Origin: Roseovarius sp. UBA6167
GTDB lineage: Bacteria > Pseudomonadota > Alphaproteobacteria > Rhodobacterales > Rhodobacteraceae
Assembly: GCA_002428225.1 (NCBI GenBank)
Contig: DIUD01000004.1
Coordinates: forward strand, 20,676-62,163
Reading direction: 5' to 3'
Length of the DNA stretch: 41,488 nt
Position 1 is the first letter of the stretch. Each line of letters opens with the position of its first letter. Shown in pieces: positions 17,573-26,662 of the stretch. Made by a program: the position numbers and the translations under genes. The notes under the pieces were generated by a model. It made no database searches, had not been told where the DNA came from, and saw only the letters and a program-made list of their open reading frames with translations.

Positions 17573-18805
17573 ATGACGAGCGTTGCAGATCCAGCCATGG
17601 CACATAGCCATACCCAGAATGCGCAGGCCGCCCCCGTAGCGAGCACACGCGATATCCGGCTGGATTTCTTTCGCGGGCTGGCGATGTTCATCATCCTTGC
17701 CGCTCACACCCCGCGCAACTTCTTCTCAAGCTGGATTCCGGCGCGATGGGGCTTTTCCGACGCGACCGAGATCTTCGTGTTCTGCTCCGGCATGGCCTCG
17801 GCCATCGCCTTCGGCAAGGCATTCGAACAGCGCGGCTGGCTGATGGGCACGGCGCGGATCGGCTTTCGCGTCTGGCAGGTCTACTGGGCGCATCTGGGGC
17901 TGTTTTTCGCCGTGGCTGCGATGCTTGCGGCGTTCGACCAGTTCGGCGATTTCGACAAGGTCTATATCGGTTCGCTCAACCTGTGGAAATTCTTTACCGA
18001 TCCGGGGCCGCAACTGGTGGGGCTGTTCACCCTCACCTATGTGCCGAATTATTTCGACATCCTTCCGATGTATCTCGTCATCCTCATGATGATGCCGCTG
18101 ATGATGGCGCTGGCCCGTGTCAGCGTCGGGGCGGTTTTCGTCGCCATAGCGCTGATCTGGCTTTTCGCGCAGCGCGCGGTGCTGGAGACGCTGGGGCTGA
18201 GCGGGCTGCACCTGGGCTTTCCGGCCGAGCCGTGGTCGGACCGCAAATGGTTTTTCAACCCGTTCGGCTGGCAGTTGGTGTTCTTCACTGGCTTTGCCCT
18301 GATGCGCGGCTGGCTGCCAAGGCCGCCGGTGAACGGCGCGCTGATCGGGCTGGCGGCGTTCATTGTCATCGCCAATATTCCGCTATCCAATATCGGTGTG
18401 CGCGAATTCGGGTTCGACTGGGCGCGAGACTGGCGGATCGAGAATCGCGGCCTTTTCGACAAGTCAGATTTCGGCATCCTGAGATATGTGCATTTCCTCA
18501 GCCTCGCCTATCTGTGCTGGGCGGCGGCAGGCGAGGGCGGCGCGCGGCTCAGGGCGGCCGGCAGCGGGATCAGCGCGCGGCTCTGGACGGGCCTGCTGGC
18601 GATGATCCTCAAGGTGGGACAACAGTCGCTCGCGGTGTTCGTCTTCTCGATGTTCTTTGCGCGGCTCTCGGGCTTTGTGATGGACCAGATCGGACGGAAT
18701 AGCTGGAACATGACGCTGGCCAACCTCGTGGGCTTCGGCGCGCTCATCGTGGTGGCCTATGTGGTTGGCTGGTTCAGGGGTCAGCCATGGAAGGTGTCGA
18801 AATGA
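17573..18805 (+). CDS. opgC: OpgC-type membrane protein (glucan succinyltransferase family)
   Basis: 410 residues from the ATG at 17573 (AGGAG 11 bases upstream). The OpgC signature RDIRLDFFRGLAMFIILAAHTP opens the first membrane segment (His45 and the Arg34 region are the conserved polar residues), and about ten hydrophobic helices follow. OpgC adds succinyl groups to osmoregulated periplasmic glucans. The gene overlaps opgG by four bases (ATGA), and opgH follows, giving a complete opgCGH set. The N-terminal ~25 residues are polar and variable. The succinyl specificity is taken from the family, not from this sequence. Confidence 0.88.
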   Translation: MTSVADPAMAHSHTQNAQAAPVASTRDIRLDFFRGLAMFIILAAHTPRNFFSSWIPARWGFSDATEIFVFCSGMASAIAFGKAFEQRGWLMGTARIGFRVWQVYWAHLGLFFAVAAMLAAFDQFGDFDKVYIGSLNLWKFFTDPGPQLVGLFTLTYVPNYFDILPMYLVILMMMPLMMALARVSVGAVFVAIALIWLFAQRAVLETLGLSGLHLGFPAEPWSDRKWFFNPFGWQLVFFTGFALMRGWLPRPPVNGALIGLAAFIVIANIPLSNIGVREFGFDWARDWRIENRGLFDKSDFGILRYVHFLSLAYLCWAAAGEGGARLRAAGSGISARLWTGLLAMILKVGQQSLAVFVFSMFFARLSGFVMDQIGRNSWNMTLANLVGFGALIVVAYVVGWFRGQPWKVSK

Positions 18806-20310
18806 TCCGGCGCGAGGTGCTGAAAGGGCTGGGCGCGCTGGCGCTCTGGCCGGGCATGGCACGCGCCGCCGAGGGCGTTGCGTTTTCCGAGGAGATGCTT
18901 GATGCGCTCGCACGCGACGTGGCGGCCCAACCCTTTGCCAAGCGCCCTCTGGTGCCGCAGGAATGGCGCGGGCTGACCTATGACCAGTATCGCGCGATCC
19001 GCTTTGATACCGCGCGGGCCTTCTGGACGGGGACCGACTCGACGCTTGAGTTCGACCTCTTCCCGCCGGGGCTCTATTTCCCGCATTCGGTCGAGGTGAA
19101 CATGGTCGAGGACGGCATCGCGCGGCGTGTGCCCTTCGACCTGTCGCTTTATCAAAAGCACGAGATCGTGCCCGACGATCTGCCCGTGGATGACCGGCTG
19201 GGCTATTCCGGTGTGCGGCTGCGGGCCGCGATCGCCAAACCGGGCTTCTTCCAGGAATACGCCGTGTTTCAAGGCGCGAGCTATTTCCGCGTGATCCCGC
19301 GCGAGTTGGTCTATGGCCTCTCGGCGCGCGGGCTGGCCGTCAATACCGCCGCCCCGGAGGGCGAGGAATTTCCCGATTTCACCCGGTTCTGGATCGAAAG
19401 AGCCGCCCCGGGCGCGCAGCGTCACCGCATCCATGCGCTGATGGAAAGCCCCTCGGTGACGGGGATGTATCACTTCACCCTCGACCCCTACGGCGATTCG
19501 GCGGATGTCGATGTTCGTTGCACGCTCTGGCCACGGGTGGACCTTGCCAATGTGGGTATCGCACCGCTCACCTCGATGTTCTATTTCGACGCCACGATGC
19601 GCGACCGCTTCAACGATTTCCGCCCTGCGGTGCATGACAGCGACGGGCTCACGATCCTCAACGGCAATGGCGAAATGCTGTGGCGGCCTCTGGCCAATCC
19701 GCGCCAGCTTCAGGTGTCGAGCTTTGTTGACAGCAACCCGCAGGGCTTTGGTCTTGCGCAACGCGCGCGGCGCTATTCGGATTTCCACGATCTCGAGGCG
19801 ATGTATCACCGCCGCCCGAGCGTCTGGATCACGCCGGGCGAGGATTGGGGGCACGGCGCGGTGACGCTGGTCGAGATTCCGACCGACAAGGAGATTTTCG
19901 ACAATATCGTGGCCTATTGGCGTCCGCGAGAGCCGCTGGCGGAGGGCAGCGAGCACGCCTTAACCTATCGCATGTCCTGGACCGGCGAGATCCCCGAGCA
20001 AAAGCCCGTGGCACAAGTGATCGGGACGCGGATCGGGCGCGGATTTCCGCACAACCTGCACCAACTGGTCACGATAGATTTTGCCCCCCATGCCGCCCTG
20101 CCCGAGGATTACGACGATCTGGTGATCTACGTCTATTCCGCAAGGCTGGAGACATCTCAGGGCCTCATCCAGCGCAACCCCGAGACCGGCGGACCGCGGC
20201 TGGCCTTCTCCTTTGATCCGGGCGACGTGGAGATGGCCGAAATCCGCGCGCAGCTTTTTCACGAGGGGCGCGGCGTAAGCGAGATCTGGCTTTACCGATG
20301 GACCGCGTGA
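18802..20310 (+). CDS. opgG: Periplasmic glucan biosynthesis protein OpgG/OpgD
   Basis: 502 residues; ATG at 18802 has GGAAGG seven bases upstream and overlaps opgC by ATGA. The N-terminus MIRREVLKGLG carries twin arginines followed by a hydrophobic stretch ending MARAAE, which suggests Tat export as known for OpgD. The family body is clear: PQEWRGLTYDQYRAIRF, PGLYFPHSVEVN, GASYFRVIPRELVYGLSARGLAVNTA, GEEFPDFTRFW, PLTSMFYFD, DFHDLEAMYHRRPSVWITP and LAYRMSW-like LTYRMSW. OpgG acts in the periplasm on the glucan backbone. OpgG and OpgD cannot be told apart by eye here; opgG is used because of the opgGH order. Confidence 0.93.
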   Translation: MIRREVLKGLGALALWPGMARAAEGVAFSEEMLDALARDVAAQPFAKRPLVPQEWRGLTYDQYRAIRFDTARAFWTGTDSTLEFDLFPPGLYFPHSVEVNMVEDGIARRVPFDLSLYQKHEIVPDDLPVDDRLGYSGVRLRAAIAKPGFFQEYAVFQGASYFRVIPRELVYGLSARGLAVNTAAPEGEEFPDFTRFWIERAAPGAQRHRIHALMESPSVTGMYHFTLDPYGDSADVDVRCTLWPRVDLANVGIAPLTSMFYFDATMRDRFNDFRPAVHDSDGLTILNGNGEMLWRPLANPRQLQVSSFVDSNPQGFGLAQRARRYSDFHDLEAMYHRRPSVWITPGEDWGHGAVTLVEIPTDKEIFDNIVAYWRPREPLAEGSEHALTYRMSWTGEIPEQKPVAQVIGTRIGRGFPHNLHQLVTIDFAPHAALPEDYDDLVIYVYSARLETSQGLIQRNPETGGPRLAFSFDPGDVEMAEIRAQLFHEGRGVSEIWLYRWTA

Positions 20311-22160
20311 CCGCCTTTCCCGGCGCGGGGCACATGCCGGCGCCTGCGCCCCTGAGCCACCCGGTTCAGCAGCTGAATCGGGTGGACCGCGACCCGAACG
20401 CGCCCGCCTGGCGGCCTGCGCCGCGCTTCTGGTGGCGGCGGGCTGTGGTCCTTGTTCCGGCAGTGCTGACCACCGGCACACTGGCCTGGGTCTTTGCCGA
20501 CTGGCTGTCCGATGGCGGCATGTGGTGGCTTGAATGGGTGCTGCTGGCGCTGGTCACGGTCACATTCTTCTGGATCGCGCTCTCTGTTGGCACGGCGACG
20601 CTGGGCCTTGTCTGTCATTTGATGCGCCGACACGCGCGCGGGCACGCGATTGCGCCGCTGAACGTGGCGCTTCTGGTGCCGATCTACAATGAGGATACCG
20701 CCGAGGTATTCGGCAATGCCTGCGCGATGATGATGGCGCTGCGCGGGAACAAGTCGGCGCACCGCTTCGAGCTGTTCATTCTCAGCGATACGCAGGACGC
20801 GGAGATTGCCCTCGCCGAGCGCCGCGCCTTTGACACCTTGCGCGCCGCGCTGCCGCCTGATCTGCTGGTCTGGTATCGCCGCCGCACCCGCAATACCGAG
20901 CGAAAGGTAGGCAATATCAAGGACTGGATCACCGGCTGGGGGGCGGCATATGACGCCATGCTCGTGCTCGACGCCGACAGCCTGATGAGCGCCGAGGCGA
21001 TCGCTTCGCTTGCCGACGAGATGGGCGCCGACCCGACGGCGGGCCTCGTTCAGTCGGCTCCCATGGTGATCGGATCCGACACGATTTTTGGCCGGATGCA
21101 ACAGTTTTCCGCCGCCGTCTATGGCACGCTGCTGAACGAGGGGCTGGCGGGATGGACAGGGTCGGAGGGCAATTACTGGGGCCATAACGCGATCATCCGC
21201 ACCCGCGCGTTCGCCGATTGCGCCGGTTTGCCGCGGATGCCATCGCGTTCGGGGAAAGGCGGGCTGATCCTCAGCCACGATTTCGTCGAGGCGGGGCTGT
21301 TGCGCCGTGCGGGGTGGGCGGTGCGCTTTGTCCCCGATATCACCGGCAGCTACGAGGAGCCGCCGGCCACGCTCATCGACTATGCCCTGCGCGACCGGCG
21401 CTGGTGTCATGGCAATCTGCAACACCTGCGCCTTCTGGGCACGCGAGGCTTTCACGCCGTCTCGCGATTCCATCTCTTTCACGGCGCGATGAGTTACCTG
21501 CTTTCGCCCGCCTGGTTCGGGCTTCTGGTGATCTGGGCGCTTCTGGGCAACGGGCCGGACAGCGTGATCACTTATTTCTCGGCTGAAAACCCGCTTTATC
21601 CAGTTTGGCCCGAGATGAGCCGGGTCAACTCGGCGCTGATTCTCGTGTTCATGTACGGGATGCTGCTGGCGCCGAAACTCATGGGCGCGCTCGCGCTCGG
21701 GCTGGGTGAGGTGCGCATCGCGCGGTTCGGGGGCGCGGGGCGGTTTGCGCTGTCGCTGGTGGTGGAAATCCTTCTGTCGATCCTGTTCGCGCCGATCATG
21801 ATGGTGCAACAGGTGGTAGCGGTATTGCGCACCATCATCGGGATCCGCCCGATCTGGTCGCCGCAGGCGCGCAAGGGCGGCGATTACAGCCTTGGCACGG
21901 TGGCCAAGTTCCACGCGCTCGAAACGGTGAGTGGCGCGCTTCTCTGGATCGGTATGGCCGCAGGTGTCGTCTCGCCCTGGCTCTTGCCGATCGCGGTGAG
22001 CCTTGTTGCGGCGGTGCCGCTCTCGATGCTGTCGGGGCGGCGGATGGGGCGGCTCATGGCCACGCCCGAGATGATCGAGCCGCCCGCGATCGTGCTGCTC
22101 GCGCAACGTCACCGCGAGATGTTCCGTGCCGCGGGAACCCCGCCGCTCGCGGCGGAATAG
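20298..22160 (+). CDS. opgH: Glucan biosynthesis glucosyltransferase OpgH
   Basis: 620 residues, shorter than the ~850 of E. coli but normal for Alphaproteobacteria. Its start at 20298 lies inside the end of opgG (13-base overlap); ATG at 20334 is an alternative. Two N-terminal membrane helices (~50-70, 78-108) precede a GT2 domain with VPIYNED (127-133), LDADS (224-228, the DxD nucleotide-sugar site), GHNAIIR, LSHDFVEAG (325-333) and DRRWCHGN (366-373), the (Q/R)xxRW-type motif. Several membrane helices follow. It polymerises UDP-glucose into beta-linked glucan and moves it across the inner membrane. It completes the opgCGH operon. Confidence 0.95.
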   Translation: MDRVTAFPGAGHMPAPAPLSHPVQQLNRVDRDPNAPAWRPAPRFWWRRAVVLVPAVLTTGTLAWVFADWLSDGGMWWLEWVLLALVTVTFFWIALSVGTATLGLVCHLMRRHARGHAIAPLNVALLVPIYNEDTAEVFGNACAMMMALRGNKSAHRFELFILSDTQDAEIALAERRAFDTLRAALPPDLLVWYRRRTRNTERKVGNIKDWITGWGAAYDAMLVLDADSLMSAEAIASLADEMGADPTAGLVQSAPMVIGSDTIFGRMQQFSAAVYGTLLNEGLAGWTGSEGNYWGHNAIIRTRAFADCAGLPRMPSRSGKGGLILSHDFVEAGLLRRAGWAVRFVPDITGSYEEPPATLIDYALRDRRWCHGNLQHLRLLGTRGFHAVSRFHLFHGAMSYLLSPAWFGLLVIWALLGNGPDSVITYFSAENPLYPVWPEMSRVNSALILVFMYGMLLAPKLMGALALGLGEVRIARFGGAGRFALSLVVEILLSILFAPIMMVQQVVAVLRTIIGIRPIWSPQARKGGDYSLGTVAKFHALETVSGALLWIGMAAGVVSPWLLPIAVSLVAAVPLSMLSGRRMGRLMATPEMIEPPAIVLLAQRHREMFRAAGTPPLAAE

Positions 22161-22390
22161 TTTCCGCCGGATCTGCCCGACCTGCGCCTCGATCCGGTCG
22201 AGCGCCATGCCGCTCCGGCCGCGCGGAACGCCGTGGCCGCCATCGAAACGCGCCGCCCCCAGCGCCGCGCCGCCGCCATAACCGTGCAGGAACACCGCCA
22301 CCGGGAATGGCCCCCGCCCTCTGGCTGGGCGATGCGATGCCTTGCCCGAGGGCGTGGCGGCAGGAACGCGGGCGGGGCCATCTGACAATC
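22160..22390 (-). pseudogene. Possible remnant of an alpha/beta-hydrolase (PHB-depolymerase-like)
   Basis: The 305-base gap between opgH and the radical SAM gene holds no intact gene. On the minus strand a short open stretch reads GRGPFPVAVFLHGYGGGAA (about 22320 down to 22255), which is the strand-plus-oxyanion-hole HGxGG element of lipase/esterase-like alpha/beta-hydrolases. Nothing after it matches the family, and there is no GxSxG or catalytic Asp/His. Its continuation runs straight into antisense of opgH. It is probably a broken 5' fragment, but the match is short and may be chance in GC-rich DNA. Confidence 0.35.
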
Positions 22391-22465
22391 CTGTGAAGAT
22401 ACCTTACGCCAGATCGGGTTATCGGGCATTCATGGACCGACCGAATGAAAGGAGCGCCCGCGCCC

Positions 22466-23536
22466 ATGGAAAGCATCTACTACGTCCTCTGCTGGGCCTG
22501 TCATCGCCGCTGCAAGCATTGCTACGAGGGCCGCTTTCGCCCCTATGTGCGCGGCGCGCTGCGCAGGGTGGTGGACGAGGCGAAAGAGAGCTTTCCCAAG
22601 GTGCTGGCCAGCCTTCCCGACGAGCTGAGCTATCTCGATCTCGCGGCACCGTCCGAGACCGCGCCGGGCGGCTATGAGCGCCGTGCCAGCCGGATCATTC
22701 TCGCGGGTGGCGAGGTGCTGGTCGATCCGGTGCGCGAAGAGGTGCTTTATCCGGCACTCGAGTCCATTCAGGCCAGATATGGCGCGCAGGGCGTGCGGGT
22801 GGTCGTTCAGACCACCGGCGATCTGGTCACGCCGCAGATCATCGACGAGTTGCTCGCGCGCGGCGTCTGGATGATCTCCTGCGCCGGGATGGACGATTTT
22901 CACATAGGCCACGAGGGCGACAAGCGCGTGCCGCTCATCGACCGGCTGCGCGAAATGTTTCAGGCGGCGGGGATGCGCGACAGCACGCTCGCCTCCACCA
23001 CCCGCAACTGGGCCGATCAGACCGAGGATCAGCCGGTCTATTCGATGTTCGGCGCGACCGAGGATGCCTGGATCGGCAAGATCTGGCCGCGCGGGCGGGC
23101 GTGGGAGAACTCGCTTTCAAAGGCGACGATCACCGATAATTTCTGCAATGTCTGGTCGGGGGGGCTTGGCTTTCTCAACCGGGGGTTCTCCGGCTCGGAA
23201 GTCTCCATCGACCCCAATGGCGATGTCTTTCCCTGCTGTCTCAAGACCGCAGCCCCGCTGGGAAATCTCTGCGAGGAGCGGCTGGACGATATTCTCGACA
23301 GCCTCGTGGGGCACCCGGCGTTCGAGGCCATTTCCATGGGCCACCCCGAGCGGATGGGGCTGGCGCATGGCTGGGACATAGCGCGGTTTCTCGACGAATC
23401 TCGCACCAAACGGCCCGATGGCGAGCCCTATCGCAATCTCTGCATCGGCTGCGACCGGTTCTTTGAAAAGGTGCTGGGGTCCGAAATCGCGCGCCTCCGG
23501 CAAGAGCGGCTGGCGGCAAGGCGGGCGGCGGCGTGA
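22466..23536 (+). CDS. Radical SAM protein with C-terminal SPASM-like cysteines
   Basis: 356 residues from the ATG at 22466; AAAGGAG lies 11 bases upstream, and an in-frame ATG at 22445 has no ribosome site. The radical SAM cluster motif C12-x3-C16-x2-C19 sits at the N-terminus in CWACHRRCKHCYEG, followed by RIILAGGEVLVDP, the GGE motif region, and VVVQTTGDLVT. C-terminal cysteines in DPNGDVFPCCLKT and NLCIGCDRFFEK look like an auxiliary Fe-S (SPASM/twitch) domain. Such enzymes modify peptides or small molecules or mature enzymes. No precursor-peptide gene was recognised nearby. It is 162 bases upstream of a YnjBCD-like ABC transporter on the same strand. The function is unknown. Confidence 0.85.
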   Translation: MESIYYVLCWACHRRCKHCYEGRFRPYVRGALRRVVDEAKESFPKVLASLPDELSYLDLAAPSETAPGGYERRASRIILAGGEVLVDPVREEVLYPALESIQARYGAQGVRVVVQTTGDLVTPQIIDELLARGVWMISCAGMDDFHIGHEGDKRVPLIDRLREMFQAAGMRDSTLASTTRNWADQTEDQPVYSMFGATEDAWIGKIWPRGRAWENSLSKATITDNFCNVWSGGLGFLNRGFSGSEVSIDPNGDVFPCCLKTAAPLGNLCEERLDDILDSLVGHPAFEAISMGHPERMGLAHGWDIARFLDESRTKRPDGEPYRNLCIGCDRFFEKVLGSEIARLRQERLAARRAAA

Positions 23537-23698
23537 GCGAGGCGGCGACAGAGCGGCGGCGGAGCTTTTGCCTGCGGCCCTTGCCCATGTGCGGCACCGC
23601 ATCAATCACTGTCCCGCGCCCGATCCCCCGAGCGGCCTGGCTGGGGCTTTGCCCTGCTGGCCGACACCCTGTAAACACCCACCAACAGGAGAGAGCCG

Positions 23699-24916
23699 AT
23701 GATCCGATCCATTCTGACCGCGCTGGCCGTGCTCGGCCTTGCCGCGCCGCTCGTCGCGCAGGAGGTCACGCCCGACCCGAAGGATTGGCCCGCGATCACC
23801 GCGGCGGCGCGGGGCCAGACCGTCTATTGGCACGCCTGGGGCGGCGGCAATGCCATCAATGATTACATCGCCTGGGCCTCGGGTGAGGTGAAATCGCGCT
23901 ATGGCGTGGCCATCGAGCATGTGAAGCTCAAGGACACCTCTGACGCGGTGAGCCGCGTGATCGCCGAGAAATCGGCGGGCAAGGACGCGGGCGGCGCGGT
24001 CGATCTCATCTGGATCAACGGCGAGAATTTCGCGGCGATGAAGGAGCAGGGCCTGCTGTTCGGTCCCTGGGCCGAGGACCTGCCCAACTGGCAATTCGTC
24101 GATGTCGAGGGCAAGCCCGCCGCGACCTCGGATTTCACCGTGCCGACCGATGGGCTGGAGGCCCCCTGGGGCATGGCGCAGATCGTGTTCTATCACGACA
24201 CCGCGCGGCTGACCGCGCCGCCCCGCACGATCCCCGCGCTGGCCGAGTGGGCGCGCGCCAATCCGGGCCGCTTCGCCTATCCGCAGCCGCCCGATTTCCT
24301 CGGCTCCACCTTTCTCAAACAGGCGGTGATGGCGCTTGCGCCGGATCGTGACGTGCTCACCCGCCCCGTGGAGGAGGCAGGCTATGCCGAGGCTACAGCG
24401 CCGCTCTGGGCGTTTCTCGACGACCTGACGCCGAACCTCTGGCGCGCGGGCGCGGCCTATCCGCAATCGGGGCCGCGCCTCATCCAGTTGATGAACGATG
24501 GCGAGATCGACCTCGCGTTCAGCTTCAACCCCAACGAGGCGTCGAACGCCATCGCCAATTACGAGCTGCCCGACACGGTGCGGACCTATGTGCTCGACGG
24601 CGGCACCATCGGCAATGCAAGCTTTGTGGCGATCCCCTATAACGCCAATGCCAAAGCGGGCGCGCTGGTGCTGGCCAATTTCCTGATGTCGCCGCAGGCG
24701 CAGGCGCGCAAATCCGATCCCGCCATCTGGGGCAATGGCACGGTGCTGGCGCTCGACAAGCTGTCGGAAGAGGATCGCGCGGCGTTTGACGCGATCACGC
24801 GCGGCGTGGCGACGCTCTCGCCCGAGGAGCTTGGCCAATCCCTGCCCGAGCCGCACCCCTCCTGGATGGTGCGCCTTGAGCAGGACTGGACCGCGCGCTA
24901 CGGCGCAGGCCAGTAA
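23699..24916 (+). CDS. ynjB: YnjB-like ABC transporter substrate-binding protein
   Basis: 405 residues; ATG at 23699 after ACAGGAGAGAGCC. A signal peptide (MIRSILTALAVLGLAAPLVAQ) is followed by QTVYWHAWGGGNAINDYIAWAS, DAVSRVIAEKSAGKDAGGAVDLIWINGENFAAMKEQGLLFGPWA and DLAFSFNPNEASNAI, which match the YnjB family. The protein would bind its ligand in the periplasm and pass it to the permease seven bases downstream. The ligand of YnjBCD has not been settled in E. coli, and the sequence here does not show it. Confidence 0.87.
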   Translation: MIRSILTALAVLGLAAPLVAQEVTPDPKDWPAITAAARGQTVYWHAWGGGNAINDYIAWASGEVKSRYGVAIEHVKLKDTSDAVSRVIAEKSAGKDAGGAVDLIWINGENFAAMKEQGLLFGPWAEDLPNWQFVDVEGKPAATSDFTVPTDGLEAPWGMAQIVFYHDTARLTAPPRTIPALAEWARANPGRFAYPQPPDFLGSTFLKQAVMALAPDRDVLTRPVEEAGYAEATAPLWAFLDDLTPNLWRAGAAYPQSGPRLIQLMNDGEIDLAFSFNPNEASNAIANYELPDTVRTYVLDGGTIGNASFVAIPYNANAKAGALVLANFLMSPQAQARKSDPAIWGNGTVLALDKLSEEDRAAFDAITRGVATLSPEELGQSLPEPHPSWMVRLEQDWTARYGAGQ

Positions 24917-24922
24917 AGACCC

Positions 24923-26662
24923 ATGCGCGCCGCCGTCAGCCCGATTGCCCCGTCGCGGCCCGCGCGGCGGGCGCACCTCCTGCCCTGGGCGCCGCTCTTG
25001 ACGCTGGCGGTGATGCTGGGGCCGGTTCTGGCGGGGCTGTTGGGCACGCTGGCCCCGGCGCTGGGCCATATGCCCGCGCTGGGTGGCACCGGGGTCAGCC
25101 TCGCACCGTTCGAGCAGCTTTTCGCCTGGCCGGGACTGCCGCGCGCGGTGGCGCTCAGCCTCGGGGTGGGCTTTGCGGCCACCGCGCTCTCGCTCGCCCT
25201 CGTCACGCTGATTTGCGCGGGCTGGGCGGGCACGCGCACCTTTGGCATGATCGAGCGGCTGCTCTCGCCGCTTCTGTCGGTCCCGCACGCGGCGGCGGCC
25301 TTTGGGCTTGCGTTCCTGATCGCGCCCTCGGGCTGGATCGCGCGCGCGCTCTCGCCCTGGGCGTCGGGATGGGCGCAGCCGCCCGATCTGTTGATCCTGC
25401 AAGACCCGGCGGGCCTCAGCCTCGTCTTCGGCCTCGTCACCAAGGAGGTGCCGTTTCTGCTGTTGATGACGCTGGCGGCGCTGACGCAGGTGCGCCCCGG
25501 CCAGAGCCTGCGGGTCGCGCAGGCGCTGGGCTATGCCCGCGTGAGCGGCTGGCTCAAGGTGATCTTTCCGATGATCTACCGCCAGATTCGCCTGCCGGTC
25601 TGTGCGGTGCTGGCGTTTTCCATGTCGGTGGTGGATGTGGCGATCATCCTTGGCCCCAACACCCCGCCGACGCTGGCGGTGCAGGTGGTGCGCTGGATGA
25701 GCGACCCGGACCTGACCCTGCGTTTCCAGGCAGCGGCGGGGGCGGTGCTGCAACTGGGGCTGGTGCTGCTGGGCCTTGGCCTCTGGCGGCTGATGGAATT
25801 GGCCGTTGCGCGGCTTGGGCGGCTCTGGATCGCCTCGGGCGCGCGGGGGCGGCGACGGGGCGAACAGGCGCTGCGCGGCGGCGCGCTGGTGCTGGGCGCG
25901 CTTGCCGCGCTGGCGGTGATCGCGGGGCTGGCGGGACAGGTGGTGTGGTCCCTTGCCGGGCTGTGGCAATTTCCCGATTTCTGGCCTGACGCCGTCACCT
26001 TGCGCAACTGGCAGCGTCACGGGCCGCGCCTGTCCGGTCCCGTGACCGAAACGCTGGTGATCGCCGGGGCGGCGACGGCGCTGGCGCTGCTTCTCACGCT
26101 GGCGAGCCTGGAGGCTCAGCACCGCCACGGGCTGCGCCCCGCGACGCGCGCGCTGTGGCTGCTTTATCTGCCGCTGATCGTGCCGCAGGTGGCGTTTCTC
26201 ATGGGGTTTCAGACGCTTTCCATCGCCACCGGCGTGGACGGCGGGCGCGCGGCGGTCATCCTCGCGCATCTGGTGTTTGTGCTGCCCTATGTCTTCCTGT
26301 CGCTGTCGGACCCGTGGCGCGCCTGGGACGGGCGGCAGGACACGATCGCGCGCGCGCTGGGCGCAGGCCCCGATCGGGTGCTCTGGGCGGTGCGGCTGCC
26401 GATGCTGCTGCGGCCCCTGCTCATCGCGGCAGCGGTCGGCTTTGCCGTCTCGGTGGGGCAATACCTGCCGACGCTGCTGGTGGGCGCGGGCCGGGTGGCG
26501 ACGCTGACCACCGAGGCGGTGGCGCTGGCGGCGGGCGGCGACCGCCGGGCGATCGGGGTCTATGCCCTGGCGCAGACGGCGGCGGCGTTCGCGCCTTTCG
26601 CGCTGGCGGTGCTCTTGCCGCGCGTTTTGTGGCGCAACAGGAAGGGGATGCGCGATGCCTGA
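24923..26662 (+). CDS. ynjC: YnjC-like ABC transporter permease (two fused permease domains)
   Basis: 579 residues with about 12 membrane segments, in two halves joined by a basic linker near 305-320 (SGARGRRRGEQ). Each half has the EAA-type loop that contacts the ATPase: in the N-half around RVAQALGYARVSGWLKVIFPMIYRQ and in the C-half around IARALGAGPDRVLWAVRLPML. This double layout is that of YnjC. It forms the inner-membrane channel with the YnjB-like and YnjD-like proteins. The start ATG at 24923 is close behind the ynjB stop; the end overlaps the ATPase gene by eight bases. Confidence 0.88.
   Translation: MRAAVSPIAPSRPARRAHLLPWAPLLTLAVMLGPVLAGLLGTLAPALGHMPALGGTGVSLAPFEQLFAWPGLPRAVALSLGVGFAATALSLALVTLICAGWAGTRTFGMIERLLSPLLSVPHAAAAFGLAFLIAPSGWIARALSPWASGWAQPPDLLILQDPAGLSLVFGLVTKEVPFLLLMTLAALTQVRPGQSLRVAQALGYARVSGWLKVIFPMIYRQIRLPVCAVLAFSMSVVDVAIILGPNTPPTLAVQVVRWMSDPDLTLRFQAAAGAVLQLGLVLLGLGLWRLMELAVARLGRLWIASGARGRRRGEQALRGGALVLGALAALAVIAGLAGQVVWSLAGLWQFPDFWPDAVTLRNWQRHGPRLSGPVTETLVIAGAATALALLLTLASLEAQHRHGLRPATRALWLLYLPLIVPQVAFLMGFQTLSIATGVDGGRAAVILAHLVFVLPYVFLSLSDPWRAWDGRQDTIARALGAGPDRVLWAVRLPMLLRPLLIAAAVGFAVSVGQYLPTLLVGAGRVATLTTEAVALAAGGDRRAIGVYALAQTAAAFAPFALAVLLPRVLWRNRKGMRDA

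Noticed and set aside
20292..22388. A 698-codon minus-strand open frame opposite opgH
   Set aside because: Its composition is that of a GC-rich shadow; only its first part (after 22160) has a hint of a hydrolase motif, reported separately.
23537..23698. A candidate peptide precursor for the radical SAM enzyme
   Set aside because: All three frames were read; a GTG-started frame overlaps the stop, but it lacks a leader/core pattern and continues out of frame into ynjB.
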